The notes under the pieces are model-generated. The model saw only the letters and a list, made by a program, of their open reading frames with translations, searched no databases and was not told where the DNA came from. Shown in pieces: positions 6,945-16,100 of a stretch of 64,000 nt of DNA. Each line of letters opens with the position of its first letter. The stretch's first letter is position 1. The translations under genes were made by a program, and so were the position numbers. This stretch comes from Candidatus Hebobacterum abditum (GTDB taxonomy: Bacteria; Armatimonadota; Hebobacteria; Hebobacterales; Hebobacteraceae): assembly GCA_029821875.1 (NCBI GenBank), contig JALGXW010000002.1, positions 62,001 through 126,000 of the forward strand, in the 5' to 3' direction.

Positions 6945-9731
6945 TCAGAGGGATGGTACCTCGAGCCGGGCGAGGTCGAAGCTGAGATGGATCGGCTCCT
7001 CTCCAGCGGAGAACTCATAGGAGAGCCGCCTCCGGCCGTCGGCCAGGCCAACTAGGCCGACCGGATCGCGCACGCGATCCCATCTGCCGGTCATGTCTCT
7101 CGCGTAGACCAGCCACCAGCCAGGAGGCAGCGTCACGCTCAGTTCAGCTGGGTCCGGTCGCGGTGCGGCCGCGCTGACCCTGAGGGCGACTATGCCTGCG
7201 CGGCGGGGGTCTGGCTGAGCCCGAACGGAGAACTGGCTGGCGCCGGCCCTGAGGGCGACTTCACCTTCCGGTAGCGTGAGGCGACCTGTGCCGCGTCTAG
7301 ACCGAGAGGAGGCAGAGACGGCGACCTCTCCGCTCGCCAGTTCGCCGAAGCGCGCGGCAAGCTCGTAGTTGGCGTCCGGAAACGGCGCGGGCCGCTCCCG
7401 CTGGGGGGAGACGCGCAGGAGCAAGTCGGTGAGCACGCGCTCCGTATCGCGGAACACATGGCCCTTGTTCTGCACCCACAGCTGCGGAGGACCATCCCAG
7501 TCTCGCACCCAGTAGCCGCCGGATTCCGTCCAGCCACTTGGCGGGTGGCGGCGAGACACGGTGATTGCGGACTCGTCTGCGGGAGGCTCTCCCTCGTAGG
7601 CCCCGAGGCCTACCTGAAGATTGCACTGTCGCGTGAGCTGCCGGGCGATGTGGGAGGCGTGCTCCGCCGAACCTCGGTGTAGAACGAGGGCCGTCCCGGC
7701 GCGGCTCAGAAGCTCTGCACCGAGGAACCGTGCCTCGGCCGGCCCTGGGGGCTGCCCGAACTGCCTCTCTCCCGGAGGCGCTGTCGCCAGAGGTGCTCGA
7801 GGGAGGAACCGGAGACCGTCGTCCGATTGCTGGACCTCGAAGAGGACGCGGACAAGTCCCGCCAAGAGCACTGCCGAGTCCCACAGGCGGCGCTTCTCGC
7901 CACCCCATGAGGGGTCATACATATCGTGGAACTCCCACACGCACCCCGTCGCAGAACTGAACTGCAGCATGCGCTGTGCCAGCGCCGTGATGAACCCGCA
8001 GCCGGGACAGTCGGCTCCCGCCCACAACACGTAGCCCGGTGTGCCGCCGCTTATGGTCGCGCTCCGCGGATGTGTTCGCATGCCGCGATCGTAGCTCAGC
8101 GCGTCCCAGGCCGCTATCAGCCCGGCCGACAGGTGCGGGTCCGTACTTGGCAGCACCCCGAGTATCGCTCCACGGGCGAGCACGCCTGGGCACAGCGAGC
8201 AGTCCAGCGACCTGTCCGCCCCGCGACCGACCGCGAACCAGGTGATCCTCGCCGCTGGCGGGATGAAGTCGTCGATCGCTCTCCGTGCGCGGGATGACAT
8301 GCTCTGGTAGAGAGCCGCCCGCTCTGTGTCTCCCACCCGAGCGGCCAGTGCAGCGCCGTAGTCGGCGGCGGCGACCAGCAACCACGAGTTGTCGAGCAGG
8401 TAGTCCAACTCGCGCACAGGCGCGGCCAGCAGCCACGTCTCGTCACCGTTCATGGGCTGAAGACCGCTGGGAGGTACGGTCGCCGCGTCCAGACAGCCCT
8501 GCACCATGTCCCAGTAGCCGGCACCGTCCAGGCCGGCCTTCTGCTCCGCGTCGCGGACCATGAGCACGAGATAGTGCGGCAGCTCGACGCCATGATAGCC
8601 GTAGGCCGAGGAGCTTCGGCCCGGGATCTCGTAGTAGGAGGCGATTCCTGACTCGCGCCAGGCTCGATGGAAGAAGTCCAGGCTCAGCCTCGCCTCCTCG
8701 GTCCGGCCCAGCTCCAGTAGAGCCCGCTGGACCCAGTAGCTGTCCCGCAGCCAGGCGCGGTTGTGCGGGTACCGCAGCGACCCGGTGTGAACAGCCTCTG
8801 GCCCGATGTGGGCCCGGACCAGGCAGAGAAGAGAATCCAGCAGATCGTCGGTGCGCTCGTCGCCCGTCTGAAGTGGGCGTGCGAGGCACCAACTCTCCCA
8901 GTCGCGCTTGGTCTGCTCGAGCAGGTCGAGAAGCTCCGGCAGGGCCGCTTCGGCGTGGGCTGCCTGGCCTGGCAGGCGAACCGGGTCGTCGCTTCCGGTG
9001 AGAAGAACCGCGGCCGAAGCTTGCTGGCCAGGACCGAGGCCCCCCAGGTCCAGCTCTGCCTGCTCGTGACGGATCCGAAGCTCACCGTCGGAGACGACCG
9101 CGAACGCATCGCCCAGCTGGTAGGAATTCGGGCTGAGCGCTGTCCACTCGCCTGGCCCCACCACGTCGAGCAGAATTCTGATGAATCGCTTCGCCTCCCC
9201 GGCGTTCTCGACGAGGAACCAGCGGACGAGGAAGTTGTGTTCCTCTGCCATGGGAGCGAAGTCAACGCACGTGACGGTCAGATCCTCGCGGCTGCTCTCT
9301 GACACGGCAACCGCGGTGTGCCGGATTCGCCGGAGTCTCTGCTCGGGGAACGTACTCAGGGGCATCGGCTGTGGCGCCTCGGCAGGGGGAATGCCTCGGC
9401 CGCGGACCCTGAGACGCACCGTGAGCGGCTTGGCGAGGGGCCTATGGGTTCGCCTGTCGCACCAGAACACGTTGACGGCGCTCAGGTCGTCCGGCTGACA
9501 GCCGATCGCGGCGAACACGTTTGGGCTGCCCAGGGTCAGACCGTCCGGACTTGGCGGATGGGTCGGCTGTTTGTCGGCGTGCCTGAACGTCTCATAGGTG
9601 GAGTACTGCTGGCTCTTCAGCCAGGCCGAGAGGTCCTCGGCGCGCTTGCCCCCTACGGCTGCGCGGTCGCCGCAGCCACAGAGGATGGCCACTGAGAGCA
9701 TAGCAGGCACAAAGCTGATTCGAACTGGCAT
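6945..9731 (-). CDS. Six-hairpin glycosidase-like lipoprotein
   Basis: 928 residues with an N-terminal lipoprotein signal: a hydrophobic stretch ending LCGC, so Cys20 or so would be lipidated. The N-terminal half is beta-rich (sugar-processing-like sandwich). From about residue 315 (YPHNRAWLRDSYWVQRAL...) a series of paired helices with W/Y/D-rich loops resembles the (alpha/alpha)6 six-hairpin glycosidase fold (GH15/GH63/GH65/GH94/GH78-type). The region with DETWLLAAPVRELDYLLDNSW supports this. The C-terminal 150 residues look like a further beta domain. Exact GH family could not be set. It is convergent with the UroD-like gene (11-base gap). Confidence 0.6.
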   Translation of the reverse strand: MPVRISFVPAMLSVAILCGCGDRAAVGGKRAEDLSAWLKSQQYSTYETFRHADKQPTHPPSPDGLTLGSPNVFAAIGCQPDDLSAVNVFWCDRRTHRPLAKPLTVRLRVRGRGIPPAEAPQPMPLSTFPEQRLRRIRHTAVAVSESSREDLTVTCVDFAPMAEEHNFLVRWFLVENAGEAKRFIRILLDVVGPGEWTALSPNSYQLGDAFAVVSDGELRIRHEQAELDLGGLGPGQQASAAVLLTGSDDPVRLPGQAAHAEAALPELLDLLEQTKRDWESWCLARPLQTGDERTDDLLDSLLCLVRAHIGPEAVHTGSLRYPHNRAWLRDSYWVQRALLELGRTEEARLSLDFFHRAWRESGIASYYEIPGRSSSAYGYHGVELPHYLVLMVRDAEQKAGLDGAGYWDMVQGCLDAATVPPSGLQPMNGDETWLLAAPVRELDYLLDNSWLLVAAADYGAALAARVGDTERAALYQSMSSRARRAIDDFIPPAARITWFAVGRGADRSLDCSLCPGVLARGAILGVLPSTDPHLSAGLIAAWDALSYDRGMRTHPRSATISGGTPGYVLWAGADCPGCGFITALAQRMLQFSSATGCVWEFHDMYDPSWGGEKRRLWDSAVLLAGLVRVLFEVQQSDDGLRFLPRAPLATAPPGERQFGQPPGPAEARFLGAELLSRAGTALVLHRGSAEHASHIARQLTRQCNLQVGLGAYEGEPPADESAITVSRRHPPSGWTESGGYWVRDWDGPPQLWVQNKGHVFRDTERVLTDLLLRVSPQRERPAPFPDANYELAARFGELASGEVAVSASSRSRRGTGRLTLPEGEVALRAGASQFSVRAQPDPRRAGIVALRVSAAAPRPDPAELSVTLPPGWWLVYARDMTGRWDRVRDPVGLVGLADGRRRLSYEFSAGEEPIHLSFDLARLEVPSL

Positions 9732-9911
9732 CGCAGTATGGCTTGGCGCGCGACCAAGAGCGAGATGAATGTAGCGGGCCGAAGCGGATTCGTCAACGAG
9801 TGTAAGCGCCTGTGGCCTGAGTCAGGCGGAATGGCCTGGGCTGTCGGCCGCGTCCCGATGTGCTCTGCCGTTACCTGAGGCTCCCCGCTGCTGTGAATGG
9901 TGGGAAGACAT

Positions 9912-9943
9912 GCAGCTCACCGACTGAAGAGTCGGTGAGCTGC
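9912..9943 (-). terminator. Perfect 13-bp hairpin downstream of the lectin-like gene
   Basis: The arms GCAGCTCACCGAC and GTCGGTGAGCTGC flank a six-base loop TGAAGA. It lies 50 bases beyond the stop of the secreted lectin-like gene (minus strand) and upstream of the lipoprotein gene on the same strand. No U-run follows. It most likely ends or insulates the upstream transcription unit. The rest of the 9732-9992 gap shows nothing else clear. Confidence 0.5.
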
Positions 9944-9992
9944 TTGTCGGTCCTGTGGGCAGGAAGGCAGGACGCGAGGAGGTTCCTTGTGA

Positions 9993-11090
9993 CTACCGAC
10001 GGCTGCGCCCGCGCGTCCGGACTCCGTGCATCGCCAGGGCAACCTGATCCATGCCTACGAACTCTTCGCCCTGTGCAGAACTCGCGTAAGTCATATCTTC
10101 GGCCATCAATGACCCGACCAATACGGCCCAACCGCCGGACAGCTGCACCGGGTCGAGCTCCTGGATCTCGAACTGAAGCATCACGTCTAGCAGCCCGTTG
10201 CCGTCGACGTCTTCCAGGTGAGCCATCGGCGCGTCTCCTCTGAGCGCGACGGGAGCGCCCGCGAGCTCACAGGTGAACGGGTCGATCTGAGTCGCGTCGA
10301 AGCTCTCCGAAGAGAAGACGCAGACGGGCAGCACGCCCTCTGCCCCGAGGTTGATGGGGTTGGTCGTGGACCCGGGCTTAACGTCAATGTTCACTGTGAG
10401 GAGTGTGCTCGACTCCCAGAGATGCAGGTCGTCGAAGTACACGATATTCGACCACGCGAAGGTGGCCTCCGACGCTACGCCCCACTGGTCGGTCACGACA
10501 TCGCCCATAGGCGCGTAGTAGAACTCGCGAGGCGTGATCTCGACGCCTTGCCCGACGAGTTCGCCGTCAACCCAGAGCTTCGCGGTCAGTGACTCGTAGT
10601 TGAGGTCGGCTCGGACCGTGCACCAGTTACCGCGCGTGTAGGATCCGAGCTCCACCTGCTCTTCGCCACAGAAGCTGACAGAGCTGGCCGCGCCGTCGAC
10701 GCAGAAGAAGTTCCACATGGGGTACGTGCTGTTGTACCTGTCCATGAAGCCGATCAGCGCCTCCCAGCCTGATGTCGCATCGAGGCACACGGCGGCCTCG
10801 TAGCTCAGGTGGGCCGGGAGTTCGTCGAGGACGACGTAGTCCATCTGCGCGGCGAACGGCCAGCTGTTGAGACGGAAGGACTTGCTGCCGCTGAGGAAGT
10901 TGTACTCGGTTACGTAGGCGCCCATTCCCCAGGAGAGGTTGGTCCAGGTATCCCCACTGGGGTAAAGCCCATGGTCTGTGCCCTCGAACCCTTCCTCGAA
11001 CGGCAGGGCGACAGCGTAGGCCAGGCCGCCGGAGACGAGCACGGCGGTCAGGAGCAAAGCCGCGGCGAACAGGAGTTCTCGTCTGTCCAT
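9993..11090 (-). CDS. Secreted lectin-like beta-sandwich protein
   Basis: 365 residues. Residues 1-28 form a signal peptide or anchor. The domain starting FEEGFEGTDHGLYPSGDTW and running to about residue 230 has the repeated pattern of laminin-G/concanavalin-like folds (a membrane-exposed or secreted carbohydrate-binding domain). A second domain from about residue 240 contains NIDVKPGSTTNPINLG and GVLPVCVF, a segment I recall from secreted proteins of environmental bacteria (often paired with Hint or dockerin-like domains), followed by EDVDGNGLLDVMLQF, a calcium-binding-like loop. No catalytic residue pattern is seen. It is probably an extracellular polysaccharide-binding protein. Confidence 0.6.
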   Translation of the reverse strand: MDRRELLFAAALLLTAVLVSGGLAYAVALPFEEGFEGTDHGLYPSGDTWTNLSWGMGAYVTEYNFLSGSKSFRLNSWPFAAQMDYVVLDELPAHLSYEAAVCLDATSGWEALIGFMDRYNSTYPMWNFFCVDGAASSVSFCGEEQVELGSYTRGNWCTVRADLNYESLTAKLWVDGELVGQGVEITPREFYYAPMGDVVTDQWGVASEATFAWSNIVYFDDLHLWESSTLLTVNIDVKPGSTTNPINLGAEGVLPVCVFSSESFDATQIDPFTCELAGAPVALRGDAPMAHLEDVDGNGLLDVMLQFEIQELDPVQLSGGWAVLVGSLMAEDMTYASSAQGEEFVGMDQVALAMHGVRTRGRSRR

Positions 11091-11095
11091 TGGCG

Positions 11096-11132
11096 ATAAC
11101 CTCCACTATAGGTTATTCCACAGTGGGGGAGG
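11096..11132 (-). promoter_or_regulatory. Two competing hairpins around the ribosome binding site of the lectin-like gene
   Basis: Just upstream of the ATG at 11090, a perfect 7-bp dyad (ATAACCT / AGGTTAT, 11096-11102 and 11110-11116) covers part of the GGAGG ribosome binding site on the minus strand. A second pairing (11103-11107 with 11122-11126, plus a bulged extension) uses some of the same bases and would free the first. The two stems are mutually exclusive. This is the layout of a translational switch, but no known riboswitch family was recognised. Confidence 0.3.
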
Positions 11133-11244
11133 TCAGGCGGCTGACTCCAGAACGTCTTCTGTGCGCCCTGAGCACCCCTGAGGGAAGGTCTGGCGGATGG
11201 GCGCAGTTCGCACCGAGGCCATCGGGCGAGGGCACTGGGCGCCA

Positions 11245-11274
11245 TTGACACCGCCTGCGCGCCTTCTCTATACT
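11245..11274 (+). promoter_or_regulatory. Sigma-70-type promoter of the GT2-lipA operon
   Basis: TTGACA at 11245-11250 and TATACT at 11269-11274 are separated by 18 bases. The first start codon (GTG 11318) lies about 37 bases after the predicted transcription start. Both boxes are near consensus, so this is one of the best promoter calls in the window. Confidence 0.65.
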
Positions 11275-11317
11275 CTGGCCGCCCCCGAGGCAGCCCATAT
11301 CCGGCCGGAGATTCGCC

Positions 11318-12235
11318 GTGACGGACCTCCCAAGTGTCAGCGTCATCATCCCCACGCGTCGTCGGCCGCGCTTGCTCGCCCAAGCCGTCCAGAGCGTTCT
11401 CTCGCAGTATCTTCAGCCGGTTGAGCTGATCGTCGTCGACGATGCTTCGCCGAGGTCCGACGCGGAGGCCGCTCTTGGCGGACTTCGCACCTGCGCCGAT
11501 GTGCCCGTGCGGGTGGTCGCGGGGCCGGGCCGGGGGCCGGCAGCGGCCCGGAACACGGGGCTGGAAACAGCCACCGGAGAGCTTGTCGCTTTCTTGGACG
11601 ACGACGACTGGTGGCTGCCGCAGAAGCTAGCATGGCAGGTCGAGTGGTTCCTCCTGCGACGAGGACTGGGTGCTCTCGGGACGTTGTGGATGGAGGCGGC
11701 TCGGGCAGGACTCGGGCTCGGGCGCCGCAGGGCGCCACAGCGTCTTCGTGCCGTGTCCCTCGGGAAGCTCGTTCGAGCGAACCGCCTGGCGACCTCCAGT
11801 GTCGTGGCGCGGCGCGACTGTGTAGCGCGTCTCGGCGGCTTCAACGAGTCGCTGCCGCTGGCCCAAGACTGGGACCTGTGGCTTCGGATGGTCGAGACTG
11901 CGGAGATAGCTATTCTCCCCGCTCGGCTGGTCGTGTATCGCCGCCACGATAGACAGAGGAGTGCCGACAAAGTCGAGATGCGACGGCAAGAGGCGGCGGT
12001 CGTGCGGCGCGCTCTGGGGCGTCTCGCCCCGGGGTCGGTGCGAGACGTAGCCCGCCGGCGACTGGCCTGGGCACACGGTCGACTGGGTAGACTACTTGCT
12101 GGGGAAGGCAAGATAGATACAGCAATCGCTGAGTTGAAGGAGTCCATGGAGCTGTTCCCGTGCAACCCGCTGGTGTGGACAGCCCTGCTCAGGTGCGCCG
12201 TTGCGAGGCGTGGGCTGGCGAGGGCCGAACCGTGA
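11318..12235 (+). CDS. Family 2 glycosyltransferase
   Basis: 305 residues, GTG start. The GT-A fold is clear: VSVIIPTRRRPRLLAQAVQSVLSQ at the N-terminus, then IVVDDASP (first nucleotide-binding Asp pair) and AFLDDDDWWLP, the DxD-type metal and nucleotide-sugar site. No membrane segments are visible, so it acts at the cytoplasmic face. It likely transfers a sugar to an envelope glycan or lipid. The stop codon TGA overlaps the GTG of lipA, giving strict translational coupling. Confidence 0.9.
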   Translation: MTDLPSVSVIIPTRRRPRLLAQAVQSVLSQYLQPVELIVVDDASPRSDAEAALGGLRTCADVPVRVVAGPGRGPAAARNTGLETATGELVAFLDDDDWWLPQKLAWQVEWFLLRRGLGALGTLWMEAARAGLGLGRRRAPQRLRAVSLGKLVRANRLATSSVVARRDCVARLGGFNESLPLAQDWDLWLRMVETAEIAILPARLVVYRRHDRQRSADKVEMRRQEAAVVRRALGRLAPGSVRDVARRRLAWAHGRLGRLLAGEGKIDTAIAELKESMELFPCNPLVWTALLRCAVARRGLARAEP

Positions 12236-13143
12236 GCGGACGCATTCCGGCTTGGCTCATCCCTCCCCGGCCCAAGATGCCCGAGCTGGCGCGGTTGGGG
12301 CGCAAGCTGGAGGGAATGGGGTTGCACACCGTCTGCCAGAGCGCGAAGTGTCCCAATCTAGGCGAGTGCTTCGGCCGCGGCAATGCCACCTTCATGATCC
12401 TTGGTGACGTGTGCACGCGGGACTGCCGCTTCTGCGCGGTGGGGCACGGGAGACCTGGTCCAGTTGATCCCGCGGAGCCGCAGAGAGCGGCCGCCGCGGC
12501 CGCGATGCTTGAGCTGGATCACGTGGTCATCACCTCCGTGACGCGGGACGATCTCGCCGACGGCGGGGCACACCACTTCGCGGCGACCATCCGAGCAGTG
12601 CGGGAACTTCTGCCGAAGGCCGGGGTCGAAGTACTGGTGCCGGACTTCGGCGGCAGCCGGGAGGCGCTCGAGGTCGTGATGGCTGCGCGCCCGGACGTCC
12701 TCAACCACAACGTAGAGACTGTACCTCGGCTCTATCGGTCGGTACGGCCCCAGGCCGATTACGTTCGCTCACTCCGTCTCCTCGCACAGGCCAAGCGGAT
12801 GGCTCCCTCGGGGATGCTGAAGAGCGGCTTCATGGTGGGCCTGCGGGAGCACGAGGACGAGGTATTGGCCCTGCTGCGAGATCTGTGTGAAGTGGGGGTG
12901 GACTCGGTGACGATCGGACAATACCTGCAACCGACCACGAGGCACTTACTAGTTGACAGGTACGTCAAACCAGAGGAGTTCTCTCGGTACGAATGCGCAG
13001 CTCGCGAGATCGGGTTCGCGCGCGTGCTCAGCGGCCCGTTGGTCCGCAGCTCCTACCATGCTGGCGACCTGGCCGAAGCGGCCTGCGGCGCAGCGACCAG
13101 GGGCGCCGCCGATGAGCCGCACAGCGGCCGCGATGGGAGGTAG
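12232..13143 (+). CDS. lipA: Lipoyl synthase
   Basis: A 303-residue radical SAM enzyme that inserts two sulfurs into octanoyl groups on lipoyl domains. Two clusters are encoded: the auxiliary cluster CQSAKCPNLGEC (Cys35, 40, 46) and the radical SAM motif CTRDCRFC (Cys61, 65, 68). ATFMILGDVCTRDCRFC and QYLQPTTRHL are hallmarks, and the C-terminal RSSYHAG holds the Ser that ligates the auxiliary cluster in known LipA. The start is the GTG at 12232 overlapping the GT2 stop; a longer N-terminus is possible but unneeded, since known LipA proteins are of about this size. No lipB lies in the window. Confidence 0.95.
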   Translation: MSGRIPAWLIPPRPKMPELARLGRKLEGMGLHTVCQSAKCPNLGECFGRGNATFMILGDVCTRDCRFCAVGHGRPGPVDPAEPQRAAAAAAMLELDHVVITSVTRDDLADGGAHHFAATIRAVRELLPKAGVEVLVPDFGGSREALEVVMAARPDVLNHNVETVPRLYRSVRPQADYVRSLRLLAQAKRMAPSGMLKSGFMVGLREHEDEVLALLRDLCEVGVDSVTIGQYLQPTTRHLLVDRYVKPEEFSRYECAAREIGFARVLSGPLVRSSYHAGDLAEAACGAATRGAADEPHSGRDGR

Positions 13144-13157
13144 ATAGGCCCCCGCCG

Positions 13158-16100
13158 ATGCGTAGACTAGCACGACTGCTGCCATTCATCGCAATACTGC
13201 TCCTCCTTACCATCGCAGCCCTGGTGCTTCTGAGAACTGGGCCCCTGGCCGACCATATTCGCGCTGTGATAGCCAGCGAGCTCGCCAAGGCGCTCGACCG
13301 CGACGTGAGCATAGGCAGCGCGGGTTTCACATCATCGGGACGCGTGGCGTTGCACGACGTCTTGGTCCGCAACGACGACGGGAGCGCGCTTCTGAAGGCG
13401 CCCCACGTGTCGGTTCAAGTGGCGGCAGAAGGAGGCCTTCTCTCGCTGCTTTCCGGCTCCGCTGATATCCGCTCGGTGCGACTCGTGGAACCCGAACTCA
13501 CGCTCGCTCGTCGGCCTGACGGCAAGCTGACCGTGAGCGATCTGCTGGAGCGGCCGCGGGAGGCCCCACCTCGTTTCCGCGGCTCGGTGGAAATGGTGGG
13601 AGGCAAGATCACCTTCGTCGACGAGGCCAATGACGGGCTGACGACATCTCTCACCGGTGTGCGGACCTCGTTCGAGTACCCTCGCCCCGACAAGGCCGTC
13701 TTTGAAGTCGAGGTAGGGGAGAACGCAGGAATCTTCGACTTGCTCCAACTCGAGGGCGAGATCAACACCGAGACGGGTGCGACCAGCGTGGACTTCCGCA
13801 CCGCGGACGGCGTCGTCATCCCATATGTCCTCGCGCGAATCCCGGAACTGGGTTTTGGCGAGATCTCCTCGGGAACGGCGGATCTGCTGACAGGCGAGAT
13901 CAGCTTCGGCGCCGGCGAAGAAGCGGCGCTCAGGTATGATGTGACGATGCAGTTGAACGACGTCGAGGTGATCTTCCCGTGGCTGCGCCGGCCCCTGCAG
14001 CAGGTCAAGGGGGAGATGCAGGTTGCAGACGGGGCTGTGATATTCCGCAAGGTTGCCGGCACGGTTGCCGACACCTCCGTGACCGTGAACGGAGCCGTCA
14101 GGGACTTCTCTGCTCCCTACTTGGATCTAGTTATTGAGTCGCGAAGCGTCGCCTACACACAGGTCCGTGAGCTGTTGCCGGAGCTTCCGCCCCTCCCTGC
14201 ATGGCTCGTGCCCCCCGATCCGCTGGAGGTGAGCGCCACTGTGAGCGGTCCCCCACCCAATGTGGCCGTAGTCGGCAGGGCGTCCGTGGATGTCATCGAG
14301 TTCGGCGAGGTGCCCTGGCATGAACTGGTGATCGAATTCGACTACGACGATGGGCAGCTGACGGTCCGTCCCTCCGCCCACGGGAGTGCGCGCCGCTTCG
14401 ACGCAGAGGTGGAGCTAGACCTCCTGGAGCCGGCCCTGGACAGCGGAGAGTTCCATCTCACGGACGTGCCACTTTCAACCCTCGCCGAGATGGCCGGCAT
14501 TCAGGGCGATTTCAGGGGTACTGTGGGGGCTACAGTGAGCGCCGAAGTCAGCAGCGACGGCGCGTTCTCGGGGACGGTGCACGTTACCTACGAGTACGTC
14601 GAGGGCACTGCTCTCGCCAAGCTAGGGGGCGAGTTCGAGTACACTAAGGAGATGATTCTGCTCCCGGAGCTGCGCGTCTCTGGTCCCGTTGCCACGGGCT
14701 CCGTCGAGGCCGAGCTGTACCTCACGGGCGACTACAAGATCATCGACGCGAGATTCACCGAGTTGGACTTGTCGGCCGTTGGACTTCCGGCGGCACTTGA
14801 GGTGGTCCCGGGACGGCACTGTGCGCAGGTGAGAGAGGCCAAGGGACACGTTGGCGACCAGAGCTTCAACGGACACGTCGAGCTGGGCCCCGGCGAGTTC
14901 CAGGGGAGGTCCTTCAGAAGCTTCAGCGGCGACCTTGCGGTGTCGCCGAGGCAAGTCAGAGTCGCCGATCTCGACCTGCAGGTCGGCGACGGGAATTGTG
15001 CCGGCAAGATCATCGTCGATGACTGGAGGGGGCCCCGCGCAGGAGTGGACCTATCCGGCCACTTAGGCCTGACTGGTGTCGGCCTGAGCGAGTGGGTGCC
15101 CCCCGAGTTGAGAGCGATCTCGCCCAGTGGCACGGTGAGTGGCTCTGTTGACGTGGCGGGTACGCTGGCCGATCCCGTCGTTGACGTAGACCTGACCGTC
15201 GAATCACTCAGCATCGCTGGGCAGCCCCTCGATGGGGGAGGAATCGAGGCTCGCTACGAGGACGGCGGGTTGGTGGTGAAGGAAGGACACGTCGGCATCG
15301 CCGGAGCGGATCTGTCCTTTTCTGGAGGCTACGCGCCGGAGACGGGCCTCTCGCTGGAACTGGACGGCGAGGACATCGAGCTGGATGGCCTGCCAGCGAG
15401 TTGGGGCAGCCAGCTGGGCCTCGCGCTCACCGGCACGCTCACCGCCAAGGCCGACGTGACAGGCCCGCTGACAGAACCAAAGGTGTCGTTTTCCCTCGAC
15501 GCTCAGCCCCTCGGCCTGAACCAGGAGGAGTTCGACAAGCTGGCGATACGTGGTGGGTTCCAGGACTCGACGCTCCAGATCGACTCCTTCGAGCTGGCGC
15601 AAGGAGAGAGCACGATTTCGCTCTCCGGCGCGGTGAGAGCCGACGACGGGGCAATCGAGGCGGCGGCGTTGGACCTAACGGAGGTCGACATCGGCGTGCT
15701 TGCGAGGATCGCCGATCGTGCGGTGGACCGATTGGCTGAGGCTCCTGAAAGCCGCCCGCGCTCCCCGTTCGTCGAAGGGTATGACAGAGTAGTGGACCGC
15801 CTCGGTGGCCTCCCGACGGGCTCCTTAACAGCCGAGGTCCGGGGTTCGGGTTCCATCGAGAAGCCCCAGATCGACGACGCCTCCTTCAGCCTTCACGACT
15901 TCGACTTGGATGGCAGAGACATGGAGGATATTGAAGGCCCGCCGAGGGCACGAGGGCCCGATGGCGCGGTTCTCGAAGGAGCGGACCTGGACGTGTCGGC
16001 CAGCGATGAGATCGCGCACATAGCGGGGACCGCGAGCGTGTCCGCGGACGGGAGCAGTGAGGTCAAGTTCGTGCTGAAAGACCTGGACCTTCAGCGAGTC

